DNA from: AC-32 sp049644305
Lineage (GTDB): Bacteria; Actinomycetota; Thermoleophilia; Gaiellales; Gaiellaceae
Assembly: GCA_049644305.1 (NCBI GenBank)
Contig: JBARRQ010000111.1
Span: 1 to 64,000, forward strand
DNA length: 64,000 nucleotides
Direction: 5' to 3'
In this document: in pieces, positions 14,503 to 22,705 of the stretch
Numbering within the stretch: position 1 is the first letter of the stretch
Layout of the letters: each line of letters begins with the position of its first letter
Made by a program: the position numbers and the translations under genes
Notes under the pieces: generated by a model
Told to the model about the DNA's origin: nothing
Seen by the model: the letters and a program-made list of their open reading frames with translations, nothing else
Database searches by the model: none

Positions 14503-17500
14503 TTATTCCTCTGCTTCTACGTCGGCCAACTCGTCGGCCAACGGCCCTGCTTGGGCCTCGGCCTCTTCCTTGGCCTCCTCCTCGGGGGCCACCTCGACGT
14601 CGGAGAGGTCGCCCAGGGTCTCGTCGGCCGGCAACGTGAGCTCCTGGCCGGTCTCGTCGACCCGCTCCTGGCCCTCCTCGGCCTCTTCCGCGGTCGGCTG
14701 CCGCGCAGCCGCCCGAAGCGAGCCCGGGGAAAGATCGATGCCGAGCTCCTCGGCGGCGCGTAGCAGCTCGTCGTCCTCCTCGCGGACCTCGACCTTCTCG
14801 CCCTCGTCTGAGAGGACGTTCACGTCGAGCGCGAGCGACTGCATCTCCTTCAGCAGCACCTTGAACGACTCGGGGATCGACGGCTCCGCGATGTTCTCGC
14901 CCTTGACGATCGCCTCGTACGCCTTGACGCGGCCGACCGTGTCGTCGGACTTGATCGTGAGCATCTCCTGGAGGGTGTACGCCGCGCCGTAGGCCTCGAG
15001 CGCCCAGACCTCCATCTCGCCGAACCGCTGACCGCCGAACTGCGCCTTCCCGCCGAGCGGCTGTTGGGTCACCAGCGAGTACGGGCCGGTCGAGCGCGCG
15101 TGGATCTTGTCGTCTACGAGGTGGAGCAGCTTCAGGATGTACATGAAGCCGACCGTAATCTTCTGCTCGAAGGCGTCGCCGGTTCGGCCGTCGAAGAGCC
15201 GCACCTTGCCGGAGCAGCGCCGGCCCGCAGGCCGCTTCGGATCCACCACGAAGGTGATCGGTGAGCCGGAGTTCTGCTTCGTCCACGCGATCAGCGCCTC
15301 GTCGACATCCGTCTCGGTCGCACCGTCGAACACCGGTGTCGCGATCGGTGTCGGCTCGCCGTTGGCGGAGCCGCCGTTCTCGTGGAAGACGCCGTGCGCC
15401 GCGGCCCAGCCCAGATGGGTCTCGAGGATCTGGCCGATGTTCATCCGGCTCGGCACGCCGAGCGGATTGAGCACGACGTCGACGGGCCTACCGTCCTCGA
15501 GGAACGGCATGTCCTCTTCGGGCACGATCTTGGCGATCACGCCCTTGTTGCCGTGCCGGCCGGCGAGCTTGTCGCCCTCCGCGATCTTGCGCTTCTTCGC
15601 GACGTAGACGCGAACAAGCTCGTTGACGCCCGGCGAGAGATCGTCGCCCGCATCGCGGGAGAACGTCTTGACGTCGATCACCTTGCCGCCCTCGCCGTGC
15701 GGGACCTTTAGCGAGGTGTCGCGGACCTCGCGCGCCTTCTCCTTGAAGATCGCGCGGATCAGCTTCTCCTCGGCCGTCAGCTCGGTTTCGCCCTTCGGCG
15801 TGACCTTGCCGACGAGCAGGTCGCCGGAGCCGACCTCGGCGCCGATGCGAACGATCCCGCGCTCGTCGAGGTCCTTGAGCGACTCCTCGGAACGGTTGGG
15901 GATGTCCCGCGTGATCTCCTCGTCGCCGAGCTTGGTCGACCGTGCGTCGATTTCGTACTCGTGGATGTGAATCGAAGAGAGGACGTCCTCCTTCACGAGC
16001 CGCTCCGAGATCACGATCGCGTCCTCGAAGTTGAAGCCCTCCCAGGGCATGAACGCAACGAGCATGTTCGCGCCGAGCGCAAGCTCGCCGAGATCGGTCG
16101 AGCTGCCGTCGGCGAGCACTTCCCCGGCCTTTACCCGGTCGCCGAGCCCGACGATCGGCTTCTGGTGGATCAGCGTGCCTTGGTTCGAGCGCATGAACTT
16201 CGTCAGCGGGTACTCCTGCTTCCCGTCCTTCGTGTCGAGGACGATCCGCTCCGCGTCCACGTCGAGAACCGTTCCGGCCTCTTCGGCGAGAACGACGTCG
16301 CCCGTGTCGGTAGCGGCCCTGAATTCGAGACCGGTTCCGACGAGCGGCGCCTGGGTGATCATCAGGGGCACGGCCTGGCGCTGCATGTTCGCGCCCATCA
16401 GCGCGCGGTTCGCGTCGTTGTGCTCGAGGAACGGGATGAGCGCAGTCGCGACGGAGACGATCTGCGCGGGCGCCACGTCCATGAAGTCGACGTCCTTCGG
16501 GCGCGCCGTAACAGCCTCGCCTTCCTGCGACCGGCAGAGCACCTGTTCGTCGAGGAACCGCCCCGTCTTCTCGTCCACGGGAGCGCTTGCCTGGGCGATC
16601 GTGTACTGAGCCTCCTCGGCGGCGTCCAGGTAGACGATCTCGTCGCTCACCTTCCCGTTCGTCACCTTCCGGTACGGCGTCTGCACGAAGCCGAACTCGG
16701 AGACGGTGGCGAACGATGCCAGCGACCCGATCAGGCCGATGTTGGGGCCTTCGGGTGTCTCGATCGGGCACATGCGGCCGTAGTGCGTCGGGTGAACGTC
16801 GCGCACCTCGATCGGCGCGCGCTCGCGCGTGAGTCCCCCAGCGCCGAGCGCGGAGAGCCGGCGACGGTGAGTGAGCCCGGCCAGCGAGTTCGTCTGGTCC
16901 ATGAACTGCGACAGCTGCGAGGAGCCGAAGAACTCCTTCAGGGCAGCCACGACCGGCCGGATGTTGATGATCGTCTGCGGCGTGATCGTGTCCACGTCCT
17001 CCGTCGTCATCCGCTCGCGGACGACGCGCTCCATGCGGTAGAGCCCGACCCGGAATGCCTCCTGGATCAGCTCGCCGACGGTGCGCAGGCGCCGGTTGCC
17101 GAAGTGCTCGTACTCGTCGAGCTCGCCCCGGATGGGGTCGCGCGAGAGCACGATCGCGTCGGCGGCGTAGTCCTTCGAATCAGGGTCGACCCCGAGCTTG
17201 TCGGGCAGCTCGACGAGCTTCTGGACGAGGGCGATGATGTCCTGCGTCGTCAGCACTCGGACGCCGTCGGGCACGTCGACCTTGAGACGCTGGTTCAGCT
17301 TGTACCGGCCGACCTTCGTCAGGTCGTAGCGCTTCGGGTCGAAGAAGAGGGCCCGCAGCAGGTTGCGTGCGTTGTCCAGCGTCGGTGGCTCGCCGGGACG
17401 CTGCTTCTTGAACACCTCGATCAAGGCCTCGTCCTCGTTGGTCGACGGATCCTTCTCGAGCGTGTTCGCGATGTAGAGCGAGTTCCCGAACAGCTTCATG

Positions 17501-18141
17501 ATCGCCTCGTTGGAGCTCGTGTCGAGCGGCGCGCCGGTCGAGGGGTCCTCTTCGGGCAGGGCACGGAGCAGCGTCGTGATCGGGAGCTTGCGCTTGCGGT
17601 CGATGCGGGCGTAGACCACGCCCTTCTTGTCGATCTCGAGCTCGAGCCACGATCCGCGAGACGGCATCAGGTTTGCCGTGAAGACTTGCTTGGTCGGGTC
17701 CTTCGGCTCCATCAGATAGGCGCCCGGGCTCCGGACGAGCTGCGTGACGATCACGCGCTCGGTGCCGTTGATGATGAACGTGCCCCACTCGGTCATCATC
17801 GGGAAGTCGCCCATGAAGACCGTCTGCTCCCGAATCTCGCCCGTCTCCTTGTTGACGAAACGGACGGTCATCGACAGCGGCGCCTGGTAGGTCAGGTCCT
17901 TCTCACGGCATTCCTGGATGGTGACCGGCGGGTCACCGAAGGTGTACTCGCCGAACTCCACCGCGAGCGTGCCGGTGTAGTCCTCGATCGGCGAGATGTC
18001 GTCGATCGTCTCGCGAAGACCCTCTTCCAGGAACCAGTGGAAGGAGGCCTTCTGGATGTCGATCAGATTGGGAAGGTCGAGGACGTGCTTCAGGCGTGAG
18101 AAGCTCTTGCGCGCGCGTGGCGCAGCGACCCTGCTGGTCAA
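14503..18141 (-). CDS. rpoB: RNA polymerase beta subunit
   Basis: 1212-residue catalytic-core subunit. The start is TTG at 18141 with GGGAGG about 9 bases upstream (TTGACCAGCAGGGTC). The rifampicin-binding cluster reads SSQLSQFMDQTNSLAGLTH then RRRLSALGAGGLTRERAP. Relative to E. coli numbering this gives T518, S520 and A522, with GAGG instead of GPGG. The nucleotide-binding and C-terminal clamp motifs (RCSGKVRLFDGRTG, GGKAQFGGQRFGEMEVWALEA) are normal. The C-terminal about 100 residues form an acidic tail. It forms an operon with rpoC. Confidence 0.98.
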   Translation of the reverse strand: MTSRVAAPRARKSFSRLKHVLDLPNLIDIQKASFHWFLEEGLRETIDDISPIEDYTGTLAVEFGEYTFGDPPVTIQECREKDLTYQAPLSMTVRFVNKETGEIREQTVFMGDFPMMTEWGTFIINGTERVIVTQLVRSPGAYLMEPKDPTKQVFTANLMPSRGSWLELEIDKKGVVYARIDRKRKLPITTLLRALPEEDPSTGAPLDTSSNEAIMKLFGNSLYIANTLEKDPSTNEDEALIEVFKKQRPGEPPTLDNARNLLRALFFDPKRYDLTKVGRYKLNQRLKVDVPDGVRVLTTQDIIALVQKLVELPDKLGVDPDSKDYAADAIVLSRDPIRGELDEYEHFGNRRLRTVGELIQEAFRVGLYRMERVVRERMTTEDVDTITPQTIINIRPVVAALKEFFGSSQLSQFMDQTNSLAGLTHRRRLSALGAGGLTRERAPIEVRDVHPTHYGRMCPIETPEGPNIGLIGSLASFATVSEFGFVQTPYRKVTNGKVSDEIVYLDAAEEAQYTIAQASAPVDEKTGRFLDEQVLCRSQEGEAVTARPKDVDFMDVAPAQIVSVATALIPFLEHNDANRALMGANMQRQAVPLMITQAPLVGTGLEFRAATDTGDVVLAEEAGTVLDVDAERIVLDTKDGKQEYPLTKFMRSNQGTLIHQKPIVGLGDRVKAGEVLADGSSTDLGELALGANMLVAFMPWEGFNFEDAIVISERLVKEDVLSSIHIHEYEIDARSTKLGDEEITRDIPNRSEESLKDLDERGIVRIGAEVGSGDLLVGKVTPKGETELTAEEKLIRAIFKEKAREVRDTSLKVPHGEGGKVIDVKTFSRDAGDDLSPGVNELVRVYVAKKRKIAEGDKLAGRHGNKGVIAKIVPEEDMPFLEDGRPVDVVLNPLGVPSRMNIGQILETHLGWAAAHGVFHENGGSANGEPTPIATPVFDGATETDVDEALIAWTKQNSGSPITFVVDPKRPAGRRCSGKVRLFDGRTGDAFEQKITVGFMYILKLLHLVDDKIHARSTGPYSLVTQQPLGGKAQFGGQRFGEMEVWALEAYGAAYTLQEMLTIKSDDTVGRVKAYEAIVKGENIAEPSIPESFKVLLKEMQSLALDVNVLSDEGEKVEVREEDDELLRAAEELGIDLSPGSLRAAARQPTAEEAEEGQERVDETGQELTLPADETLGDLSDVEVAPEEEAKEEAEAQAGPLADELADVEAEE

Positions 18142-18216
18142 GACTGGGTGCCTCCCTTAACGGCTATGAGGTGAACGTAAAAATGCGGACAGGCGAACGT
18201 GGGCGCGGAACCGCCA

Positions 18217-18246
18217 AATATAGCGAATGGGGAGGTCCTCGCGCAA
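18217..18246 (-). promoter_or_regulatory. Candidate rpoBC promoter
   Basis: On the minus strand TTGCGC (18246-18241), 18 bases, TATATT (18222-18217), about 75 bases upstream of the rpoB start. A second possible -10, TATAGT (18287-18282), lies further upstream without a good -35. Both sit between the terminator at 18340 and rpoB, so rpoBC probably has its own promoter instead of depending only on read-through from rplL. Confidence 0.5.
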
Positions 18247-18339
18247 GCGCAGACGGCTGGATCGCCACCCGGGCGGCTTGGACTATAGACGCTGGCCTCT
18301 CGGGGCGCCACCACACGGCTTGAACTGGCGCAAAACAGC

Positions 18340-18364
18340 GGAGGCGCCCGTCGAGGGCGCCTCC
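18340..18364 (-). terminator. Intrinsic terminator of the small secreted-protein gene
   Basis: GGAGGCGCCC (18340-18349) pairs perfectly with GGGCGCCTCC (18355-18364) across a 5-base loop. Reading on the minus strand the hairpin is followed by GCTGTTTTGC, a short U-run. It is placed 27 bases beyond the stop at 18391 and upstream of the rpoB promoter candidates. Confidence 0.75.
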
Positions 18365-18390
18365 GTGTCCCGCTTCTGCCGAGAGCTTGG

Positions 18391-18819
18391 CTACGCAGAC
18401 TTCGCCGGATGCGCGGCGATCATGCGCGCGGTGAGGTTCGGAGTCGCGCCGTTCGCCAGGTCGGCCTTGCACGCCTTGGCGAGCACGAGCAGCCGGTCGC
18501 CAGGGGCGAGCGCGCCGAGATTGTGCGCGCCCTGGCGGCGAATCTTCGTCTTCGGGTCAACGGCGATCGTCGCCGAGCCGGCCTTTTCGTACGCCCGACC
18601 AAACCGGTTCGAGTGCTTGACGAGCATCACGAAGGACGTGTCGCCGTCGGCCGGGTCGACGTTCGGCCCGAGCGTTCCCTTGAGCATGACCGTGACAGCG
18701 GGGCGGCAATGGGCACCGGTCGTCGCCGGCTTTCCTTTGCCCGGATGGTCCTTCGCCACGGCCCCGGAGACGGCGACCAGCGACGAGACCAGAGCAACGA
18801 TCAGGAGCTTGAACCGCAT
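18391..18819 (-). CDS. Small secreted protein of unknown function between rplL and rpoB
   Basis: 142 residues from ATG 18819, chosen because GGAGG lies 9-13 bases upstream; longer in-frame starts lack this. A signal peptide (MRFKLLIVALVSSLVAVSGAVA) is followed by a short basic linker, then a beta-rich domain with VTVMLKGTLGPNVDP, ATIAVDPKTKIRR and GDRLLVLAKACKADL. The pattern recalls small OB-like DUF5666-type domains, but this is only a resemblance. It interrupts the usual rplL-rpoB adjacency and has its own terminator (18340-18364). Two cysteines in the mature part could form a disulfide. Confidence 0.75.
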   Translation of the reverse strand: MRFKLLIVALVSSLVAVSGAVAKDHPGKGKPATTGAHCRPAVTVMLKGTLGPNVDPADGDTSFVMLVKHSNRFGRAYEKAGSATIAVDPKTKIRRQGAHNLGALAPGDRLLVLAKACKADLANGATPNLTARMIAAHPAKSA

Positions 18820-18946
18820 CTGAGAAACCTCCGTTGGGTAAGGGGGTACACCCATCTGACGAGGTTCTCGACCGGCACCTGCGCCGTGCCCAGGGGAAAT
18901 CCCTGGAAGTAGTGAGGAACGCTTACGCCGGCCTCACAAATCAGCC

Positions 18947-18976
18947 CCGAAGGGGCCGCGGCTGCGGCCCCTTCGG
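18947..18976 (-). terminator. Terminator after rplL
   Basis: CCGAAGGGGCCGC (18947-18959) and GCGGCCCCTTCGG (18964-18976) form a perfect 13-bp stem with a GGCT loop, starting 10 bases past the rplL stop. The minus-strand continuation is GGGCTGATTTGTG, a weak U-run. It probably separates the rplJL transcript from the secreted-protein gene and rpoBC, fully or partly. Confidence 0.75.
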
Positions 18977-18985
18977 CGAAGAGCG

Positions 18986-19378
18986 CTACTTCAGCTCGAC
19001 CTCGGCGCCTGCCTCCTCGAGCTGCGCCTTGATCTGGTCAGCTTCCTCCTTGGGCAGGCCCTCCTTGACCGGGTTGGGGGCGCCGTCCACGAGGTCCTTC
19101 GCCTCTTTCAGGCCCAGGCCGGTGACCGCGCGGACGACCTTGATCGCCTGGATCTTCTTGTCGCCGGCGTTCGTCAGGACGACGTCGAATGTGCTCTTCT
19201 CCTCCGCGGCGCCGTTGCCGTCGCCGGCCGCGGGCCCGGCGCCCGGGGCGGCTACCGCGACAGGCGCTGCCGCGCTGACCCCCCACTCCTCCTCGAGCTT
19301 GTTCTTGAGCTCGACGAGGTCGAGGACGGTCATGCTGCCCAGCTGCTCGACGAGCTTCTCGGTATCTCCCTTAGCCAC
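18986..19378 (-). CDS. rplL: 50S ribosomal protein L7/L12
   Basis: 130-residue stalk protein that recruits translational GTPases. The N-terminal dimerisation helix contains VLDLVELKNKLEEEWGV, then an alanine/glycine-rich hinge (about residues 38-58). The globular C-terminal domain has FDVVLTNAGDKKIQAIKVVR and GLGLKEAKDLVDGAP. ATG at 19378 lies downstream of rplJ in the usual order. Normal length. Confidence 0.97.
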   Translation of the reverse strand: MAKGDTEKLVEQLGSMTVLDLVELKNKLEEEWGVSAAAPVAVAAPGAGPAAGDGNGAAEEKSTFDVVLTNAGDKKIQAIKVVRAVTGLGLKEAKDLVDGAPNPVKEGLPKEEADQIKAQLEEAGAEVELK

Positions 19379-19414
19379 TCTGTTCCTCCTTTGACGAAAT
19401 CCCGACTCGGTTGC

Positions 19415-20128
19415 TCACGACTCCGATTCCTCCGCCTGGTCCGGCGGCGGCGCTTGGTGCTCCTCCGCCGACTCATCGACCTTTGCCTCGGCCTCCGGCT
19501 CCTCGCTACCTTCGGCTCGAGACTCCTCTTCGGGGGCTTCCGCTTGCCCCTCGTCGGCCGGCGCTTCGGCCGGCGCCTCTTCTTGCTCCTCAACGGCCGT
19601 GCCCTGCTCTTCGAGCTGCCGGATGCGCGCGTCGATCACTGCGACGAGCTCACGCAGCGGCGCTGCGAAGAGCCCCACGACAGTCGTCAGCGGCCCGACC
19701 ACTGCGCCCACGAGCTGAGCGCGCAGCACATCGGCAGGCGGCAGCGTCGCGAGGCGCTTGATCTCGGCGTCTCCCACCAAAGACCCCTCGAAGAGGCCAC
19801 CGCGAACCACGAGGACGTCGTGTGCGCGAGCCGTCTCGCTCAACACCTTCGCGACGGCGACCGGATCGGCATCCGCCTCGAGAAAGGCGATCGCGGTTGG
19901 GCCGTCGATCAGCTCGAGCACCTCGGTCGTGCCGGCCGCCTCGGCGGCGAGCTTGGTCAGCGTGTTCTTGACGACCGTGAAGCGAGCGCCGGCCTCTAGC
20001 AGGCGCGTCCGGAGCTCCTCGATCTCAGGCATCGAAAGGCCCCGGTAGTCGGCGACCATGAGCGTCTGCGCCGAGCGCAGCCGCTCGGCCAACTCCGCCA
20101 CGACTCGTTCCTTCTCAGATCTCAGCAT
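19415..20128 (-). CDS. rplJ: 50S ribosomal protein L10 with long acidic tail
   Basis: 237 residues, longer than the usual 165-180. The conserved part ends near residue 172 and contains VVADYRGLSMPEIEELR and FTVVKNTLTKLAA. The last about 65 residues are almost entirely Glu, Ala, Pro, Ser and Asp. The tail follows the helix that anchors L7/L12 dimers, so it may extend the stalk base. ATG at 20128 has AGGAGG (20135-20140) upstream and a strong hairpin in the leader. It is co-transcribed with rplL. Confidence 0.96.
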   Translation of the reverse strand: MLRSEKERVVAELAERLRSAQTLMVADYRGLSMPEIEELRTRLLEAGARFTVVKNTLTKLAAEAAGTTEVLELIDGPTAIAFLEADADPVAVAKVLSETARAHDVLVVRGGLFEGSLVGDAEIKRLATLPPADVLRAQLVGAVVGPLTTVVGLFAAPLRELVAVIDARIRQLEEQGTAVEEQEEAPAEAPADEGQAEAPEEESRAEGSEEPEAEAKVDESAEEHQAPPPDQAEESES

Positions 20129-20254
20129 CGAATCACCTCCTCACACGACTCGAGCCCGCACAGCGGCGGGCTCGGAGGTGAGATGCACTCCCAGACCGCC
20201 TCGGCTGGACGTCTGCTTGCGCTGCCAGCTGTCTTTGGCGCCGGACTCGTTCGT
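20129..20254 (-). promoter_or_regulatory. Putative L10 leader (autoregulatory mRNA structure) before rplJ
   Basis: The 126 bases between rplA and rplJ hold a perfect 9-bp hairpin (CGAGCCCGC 20151-20159 with GCGGGCTCG 20166-20174) just before the rplJ ribosome-binding site. Further upstream is a purine-rich internal-loop sequence (GCGCCAAAGACAGCTGG and downstream partners) resembling the L10 leader, to which L10-L12 complexes bind to repress rplJL. The class assignment rests on position and general layout; a covariance-model search was not possible. Confidence 0.55.
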
Positions 20255-20989
20255 TTACACCGTTACTTCTTCCTGAGCTCCTTCCAGTTCCTCTACCAGG
20301 CCGCGGGTCCTCGCCGGATCGACGTGGATACCCGGGCTCATCGTGCTCGTCAATGTAACCGTTTTGATGTAGCGCCCCTTCGCCGCCGCCGGCTTCGCGC
20401 GCATGATCTCGTCGATCAAGGCCGCGTAGTTCTCGAGCAGCCGGCGCTCGTCGAAGCTCTTCTTCCCGATCGAGACGTGGACGTTTGCACCACGGTCGGT
20501 GCGGTACTCGAGCTTGCCGGCCTTCGCTTCCTGCACAGCCTTCGCGACGTCCATCGTCACGGTGCCGGTCTTCGGGTTGGGCATCTTGCCCCGCGGGCCG
20601 AGAATGCGGCCGAGCTTGCCGACAACGCTCATCTGGTCCGGCGTCGCAATCGCTACGTCGAAGTCGTCGAAGCCCTCCTCGATCTGCTTCGCCAGGTCCG
20701 CTGTTCCGACGACGTCCGCCCCCGCTTCCTGCGCCTCGCGCGCCTTCTCACCCTCGGCGAAGACCGCCACCCGCGACTCGCGACCTGTGCCGTGCGGAAG
20801 CATCAGGGTGCCCCGTAGTTGCTGCTCGGCATGGCGGACGTTGAGGCCGAGGTTGAAGTGCGCCTCGACCGTCTCATCGAAGTCGGCCGTCGGGAAGCCC
20901 TTCAGCAGCCTGATCGCCTCGACCGGCGAGTAGAGCTGCTCGCGGTCGATCTGCGAGCGCGCGTTGCGGTAGTTCTTGCCGTGCTTCAC
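20255..20989 (-). CDS. rplA: 50S ribosomal protein L1
   Basis: 244-residue L1, the mobile arm near the E site and, in several bacteria, a repressor of rplKA. Family motifs are FDETVEAHFNLGLNVRHAEQQLRG-type N-terminal strand, the central KMPNPKTGTVT, and the C-terminal KGRYIKTVTLTSTMSPGI. GTG at 20989 overlaps the rplK TGA as GTGA. Standard length. Confidence 0.96.
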   Translation of the reverse strand: MKHGKNYRNARSQIDREQLYSPVEAIRLLKGFPTADFDETVEAHFNLGLNVRHAEQQLRGTLMLPHGTGRESRVAVFAEGEKAREAQEAGADVVGTADLAKQIEEGFDDFDVAIATPDQMSVVGKLGRILGPRGKMPNPKTGTVTMDVAKAVQEAKAGKLEYRTDRGANVHVSIGKKSFDERRLLENYAALIDEIMRAKPAAAKGRYIKTVTLTSTMSPGIHVDPARTRGLVEELEGAQEEVTV

Positions 20990-21411
20990 AGGTCCGTTTC
21001 GACTCCCATCGAGCGCGCCGTGCCGGCGATGACCTTCATCGCTTGGTCCACGTCGCGCGCGTTCAGGTCGGGCATCTTCGTCTCCGCGATCTGACGCAGT
21101 TGGTCCCGGGTCAGGCGGCCAACCTTCTCCCGGTTCGGCTCGCCGGAGCCCTTCTCGAGACGCAACGCCTCCTTGATCAGGACGGCCGCCGGCGGCGTCT
21201 TCGTGATGAAGTCGAAGGAACGGTCTTCGTAGACCGTGATCTCGACGGGGATGATGCGGCCGTTCTCCTGCGCGGTCTGCGCATTGAACGCCTTGCAGAA
21301 CTCCATGATGTTCACCCCGTGCTGGCCGAGCGCGGGGCCGACCGGTGGAGCCGGGTTGGCCTGCCCGCCGGGGATCTGGAGCTTGATCAGTGTCAGAACC
21401 TTCTTGGCCAT
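20986..21411 (-). CDS. rplK: 50S ribosomal protein L11
   Basis: 141-residue L11 of the GTPase-associated centre. The N-terminal domain carries LQIPGGQANPAPPVGPALGQ, including the proline-rich segment at which thiostrepton binds. The C-terminal rRNA-binding domain has TRDQLRQIAETKMPDLNA. ATG at 21411, two bases after the nusG stop; coupled to rplA by GTGA. Confidence 0.97.
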   Translation of the reverse strand: MAKKVLTLIKLQIPGGQANPAPPVGPALGQHGVNIMEFCKAFNAQTAQENGRIIPVEITVYEDRSFDFITKTPPAAVLIKEALRLEKGSGEPNREKVGRLTRDQLRQIAETKMPDLNARDVDQAMKVIAGTARSMGVETDL

Positions 21412-21413
21412 GA

Positions 21414-21944
21414 CTAGTCGATCTTCTTCACCTGGTCGAAGCCGAGCTCGACGGGGACCTGGCGCTCGAAGATGTCGACGAGCACCTTGAGCTTCTGCTG
21501 GTCGGGATTGACGTCCACGATCTCGCCGTCGAAGTCCGAAAGCGGGCCGGAGGTGACCTTCACCGACTCGCCGAGCGAGAATTCGACCTGCGCGCGTGGG
21601 CGCTCGCCGACCGCCGCGCCCGTGCGCAGGATGCGGTCGACCTCGCCCTGCGAGAGGGGTACCGGCTTTGAGCCGGCCCCGACGAAGCCGGTCACGCCGG
21701 GCGTGTTCTTGACGACGGTCCAGGCCTCGTCGTTCAGGTCCATGTTCACGAGGACGTAGCCGGGCAGAATCCGCTTCTCGGTCTGCACCTTCTGGCCGTC
21801 ACGGGTTTCGACGACCTGCTCCGTCGGAACGACGACCCGGCGAAAGCGCGGCTGCTGCCCCATCGAGTCGATCCGGTGCTCGAGATTCGCCTTCACTTTG
21901 TTCTCGTGTCCCGAATAGGTGTTGATGGCATACCAGCGGAACAC
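21414..21944 (-). CDS. nusG: Transcription factor NusG
   Basis: 176-residue NusG with an NGN domain (WYAINTYSGHENKVKANLEHR at the start, ILPGYVLVNMDLND) that binds the polymerase clamp, and a C-terminal KOW domain (GESVKVTSGPLSDFDGEIVDVN) that binds S10 or Rho. There is no long N-terminal acidic extension of the kind seen in many streptomycetes. GTG start at 21944. It lies between secE and rplK in the conserved order. Confidence 0.96.
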   Translation of the reverse strand: MFRWYAINTYSGHENKVKANLEHRIDSMGQQPRFRRVVVPTEQVVETRDGQKVQTEKRILPGYVLVNMDLNDEAWTVVKNTPGVTGFVGAGSKPVPLSQGEVDRILRTGAAVGERPRAQVEFSLGESVKVTSGPLSDFDGEIVDVNPDQQKLKVLVDIFERQVPVELGFDQVKKID

Positions 21945-21945
21945 G

Positions 21946-22281
21946 CTACTGCCCCAGGAGCACGTGCTGGACGAATCGCTTGAAGACCTGGTCGGCGAGG
22001 AACAGGTAGGTGCCGACGATCACACAGGCGATCAGGACGACGGCCGTTCCTTGGATCAGCTGCTGCCGGCCGGGCCACTCGACCTTGTTCAGCTCTGCCC
22101 ATGACTCGTTCACGAACCGCCGGATACCCCCGCCCGGCAGCTGGCGTCCAACGTCCTGACTCCTGACGGGCTCCATCGCCGGCCTGATCGGGGGACGAGC
22201 GGGAGCGCGGTCGACCGCCGCCTTGCTCTCGGCTTGTGCGGCGCGGCGGGCGCGGCGCTCGGAGCGAGTTTGACGGGCCAT
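21946..22281 (-). CDS. secE: Preprotein translocase subunit SecE
   Basis: 111 residues: a basic and proline-rich N-terminal region followed by the conserved amphipathic segment (FVNESWAELNKVEWPGRQQL) and one transmembrane helix (GTAVVLIACVIVGTYLFLAD). It forms the SecYEG channel. ATG at 22281 shares its A with the TAA stop of rpmG (TAATG), which supports this start over a longer in-frame one. Typical single-helix actinobacterial SecE. Confidence 0.93.
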   Translation of the reverse strand: MARQTRSERRARRAAQAESKAAVDRAPARPPIRPAMEPVRSQDVGRQLPGGGIRRFVNESWAELNKVEWPGRQQLIQGTAVVLIACVIVGTYLFLADQVFKRFVQHVLLGQ

Positions 22282-22442
22282 TACCTGGTTTCCCGGTGGA
22301 GGGTATGGCGCCCGCACCAGCGGCAGTACTTGCGGAACTCGACGCGGTCCGGCGTGTTCCGCTTCGATTTCTGGGTCTGGTAATTGCGCCGCTTGCAGTC
22401 CGTGCAGGCGAGCGTGATTCCAACTCTGACTCCGGTTGCCAT
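22281..22442 (-). CDS. rpmG: 50S ribosomal protein L33, zinc-ribbon type
   Basis: 53-residue L33 (ATGVRVGITLACTDCKRRNY...). The two pairs CTDC and CRWC form the zinc ribbon, so this is a C+ paralogue. ATG at 22442; the stop overlaps the secE start. It is sandwiched between tRNA-Met and secE, the usual actinobacterial arrangement. Whether a cysteine-free paralogue exists elsewhere cannot be seen from here. Confidence 0.93.
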   Translation of the reverse strand: MATGVRVGITLACTDCKRRNYQTQKSKRNTPDRVEFRKYCRWCGRHTLHRETR

Positions 22443-22474
22443 GTCCTGTTCTCTTGTTCCGAGTATGCGAGGAG

Positions 22475-22548
22475 TAGCGGCGGGAGGACTCGAACCTCCG
22501 ACACGCGGATTATGATTCCGCTGCTCTAACCAACTGAGCTACGCCGCC
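22475..22548 (-). tRNA. tRNA-Met (anticodon CAT, elongator type)
   Basis: 74-nt cloverleaf read on the minus strand. The acceptor GGCGGCG pairs with CGCCGCT (with a terminal G-U pair), the D-arm contains TAGCTCAG and TTGGTTAGA, the anticodon stem GCGGA/TCCGC encloses loop ATCATAA with anticodon CAT, and the T-arm GGAGG-TTCGAGT-CCTCC is perfect. CCA is not encoded. The fully paired 5' end indicates elongator, not initiator, tRNA. It is the first gene of the rpmG-secE-nusG transcript. Confidence 0.93.
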
Positions 22549-22559
22549 CCGCGCGGCTG

Positions 22560-22565
22560 AGTGTA
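22560..22565 (-). promoter_or_regulatory. Probable -10 box before tRNA-Met
   Basis: TACACT on the minus strand lies 11 bases upstream of the tRNA 5' end, as expected for a tRNA promoter. A matching -35 at 17 bases (AGGACG) is poor, so confidence is moderate. Confidence 0.4.
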
Positions 22566-22629
22566 GCGAACGCGCGTCCAAGCGTCCTGTACGGGTTCGG
22601 CGGCCACGGTACCTTCGACCTTATTTGGC

Positions 22630-22681
22630 GGCCACGCCGGCAAAGCCGGCGCGGCCTCTTGGCGGCATCGCAAGCGATGCC
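22630..22681. repeat. REP-like twin-hairpin element A
   Basis: Two hairpins in tandem. The first is a 12-nt arm with one mismatch around loop AAA (GCCGGC-AAA-GCCGGC core, 22630-22656). The second is a perfect 8-bp stem around loop AA (GGCATCGC-AA-GCGATGCC, 22664-22681). It lies in the divergent gap between tRNA-Met and the ABC exporter. The same plan recurs at 28205-28258, and hairpin 2 recurs inverted at 58255-58272. Confidence 0.7.
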
Positions 22682-22705
22682 TTCGTTCCTCGCTAGGCTC
22701 CGGCC

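Noticed and set aside
15961..18099. A 712-codon open frame on the plus strand, antisense to rpoB
   Set aside because: It mirrors the rpoB codon pattern in a GC-rich genome, shows low-complexity Arg/Val/Leu/Asp composition and no recognisable domain. Similar antisense frames lie over tuf, fusA and rpoC.
18241..18250. GCGC-AA-GCGC hairpin near the rpoB promoter as another REP-like copy
   Set aside because: Stem is only 4 bp and overlaps the -35 candidate; similarity to the REP-like hairpins is probably chance.
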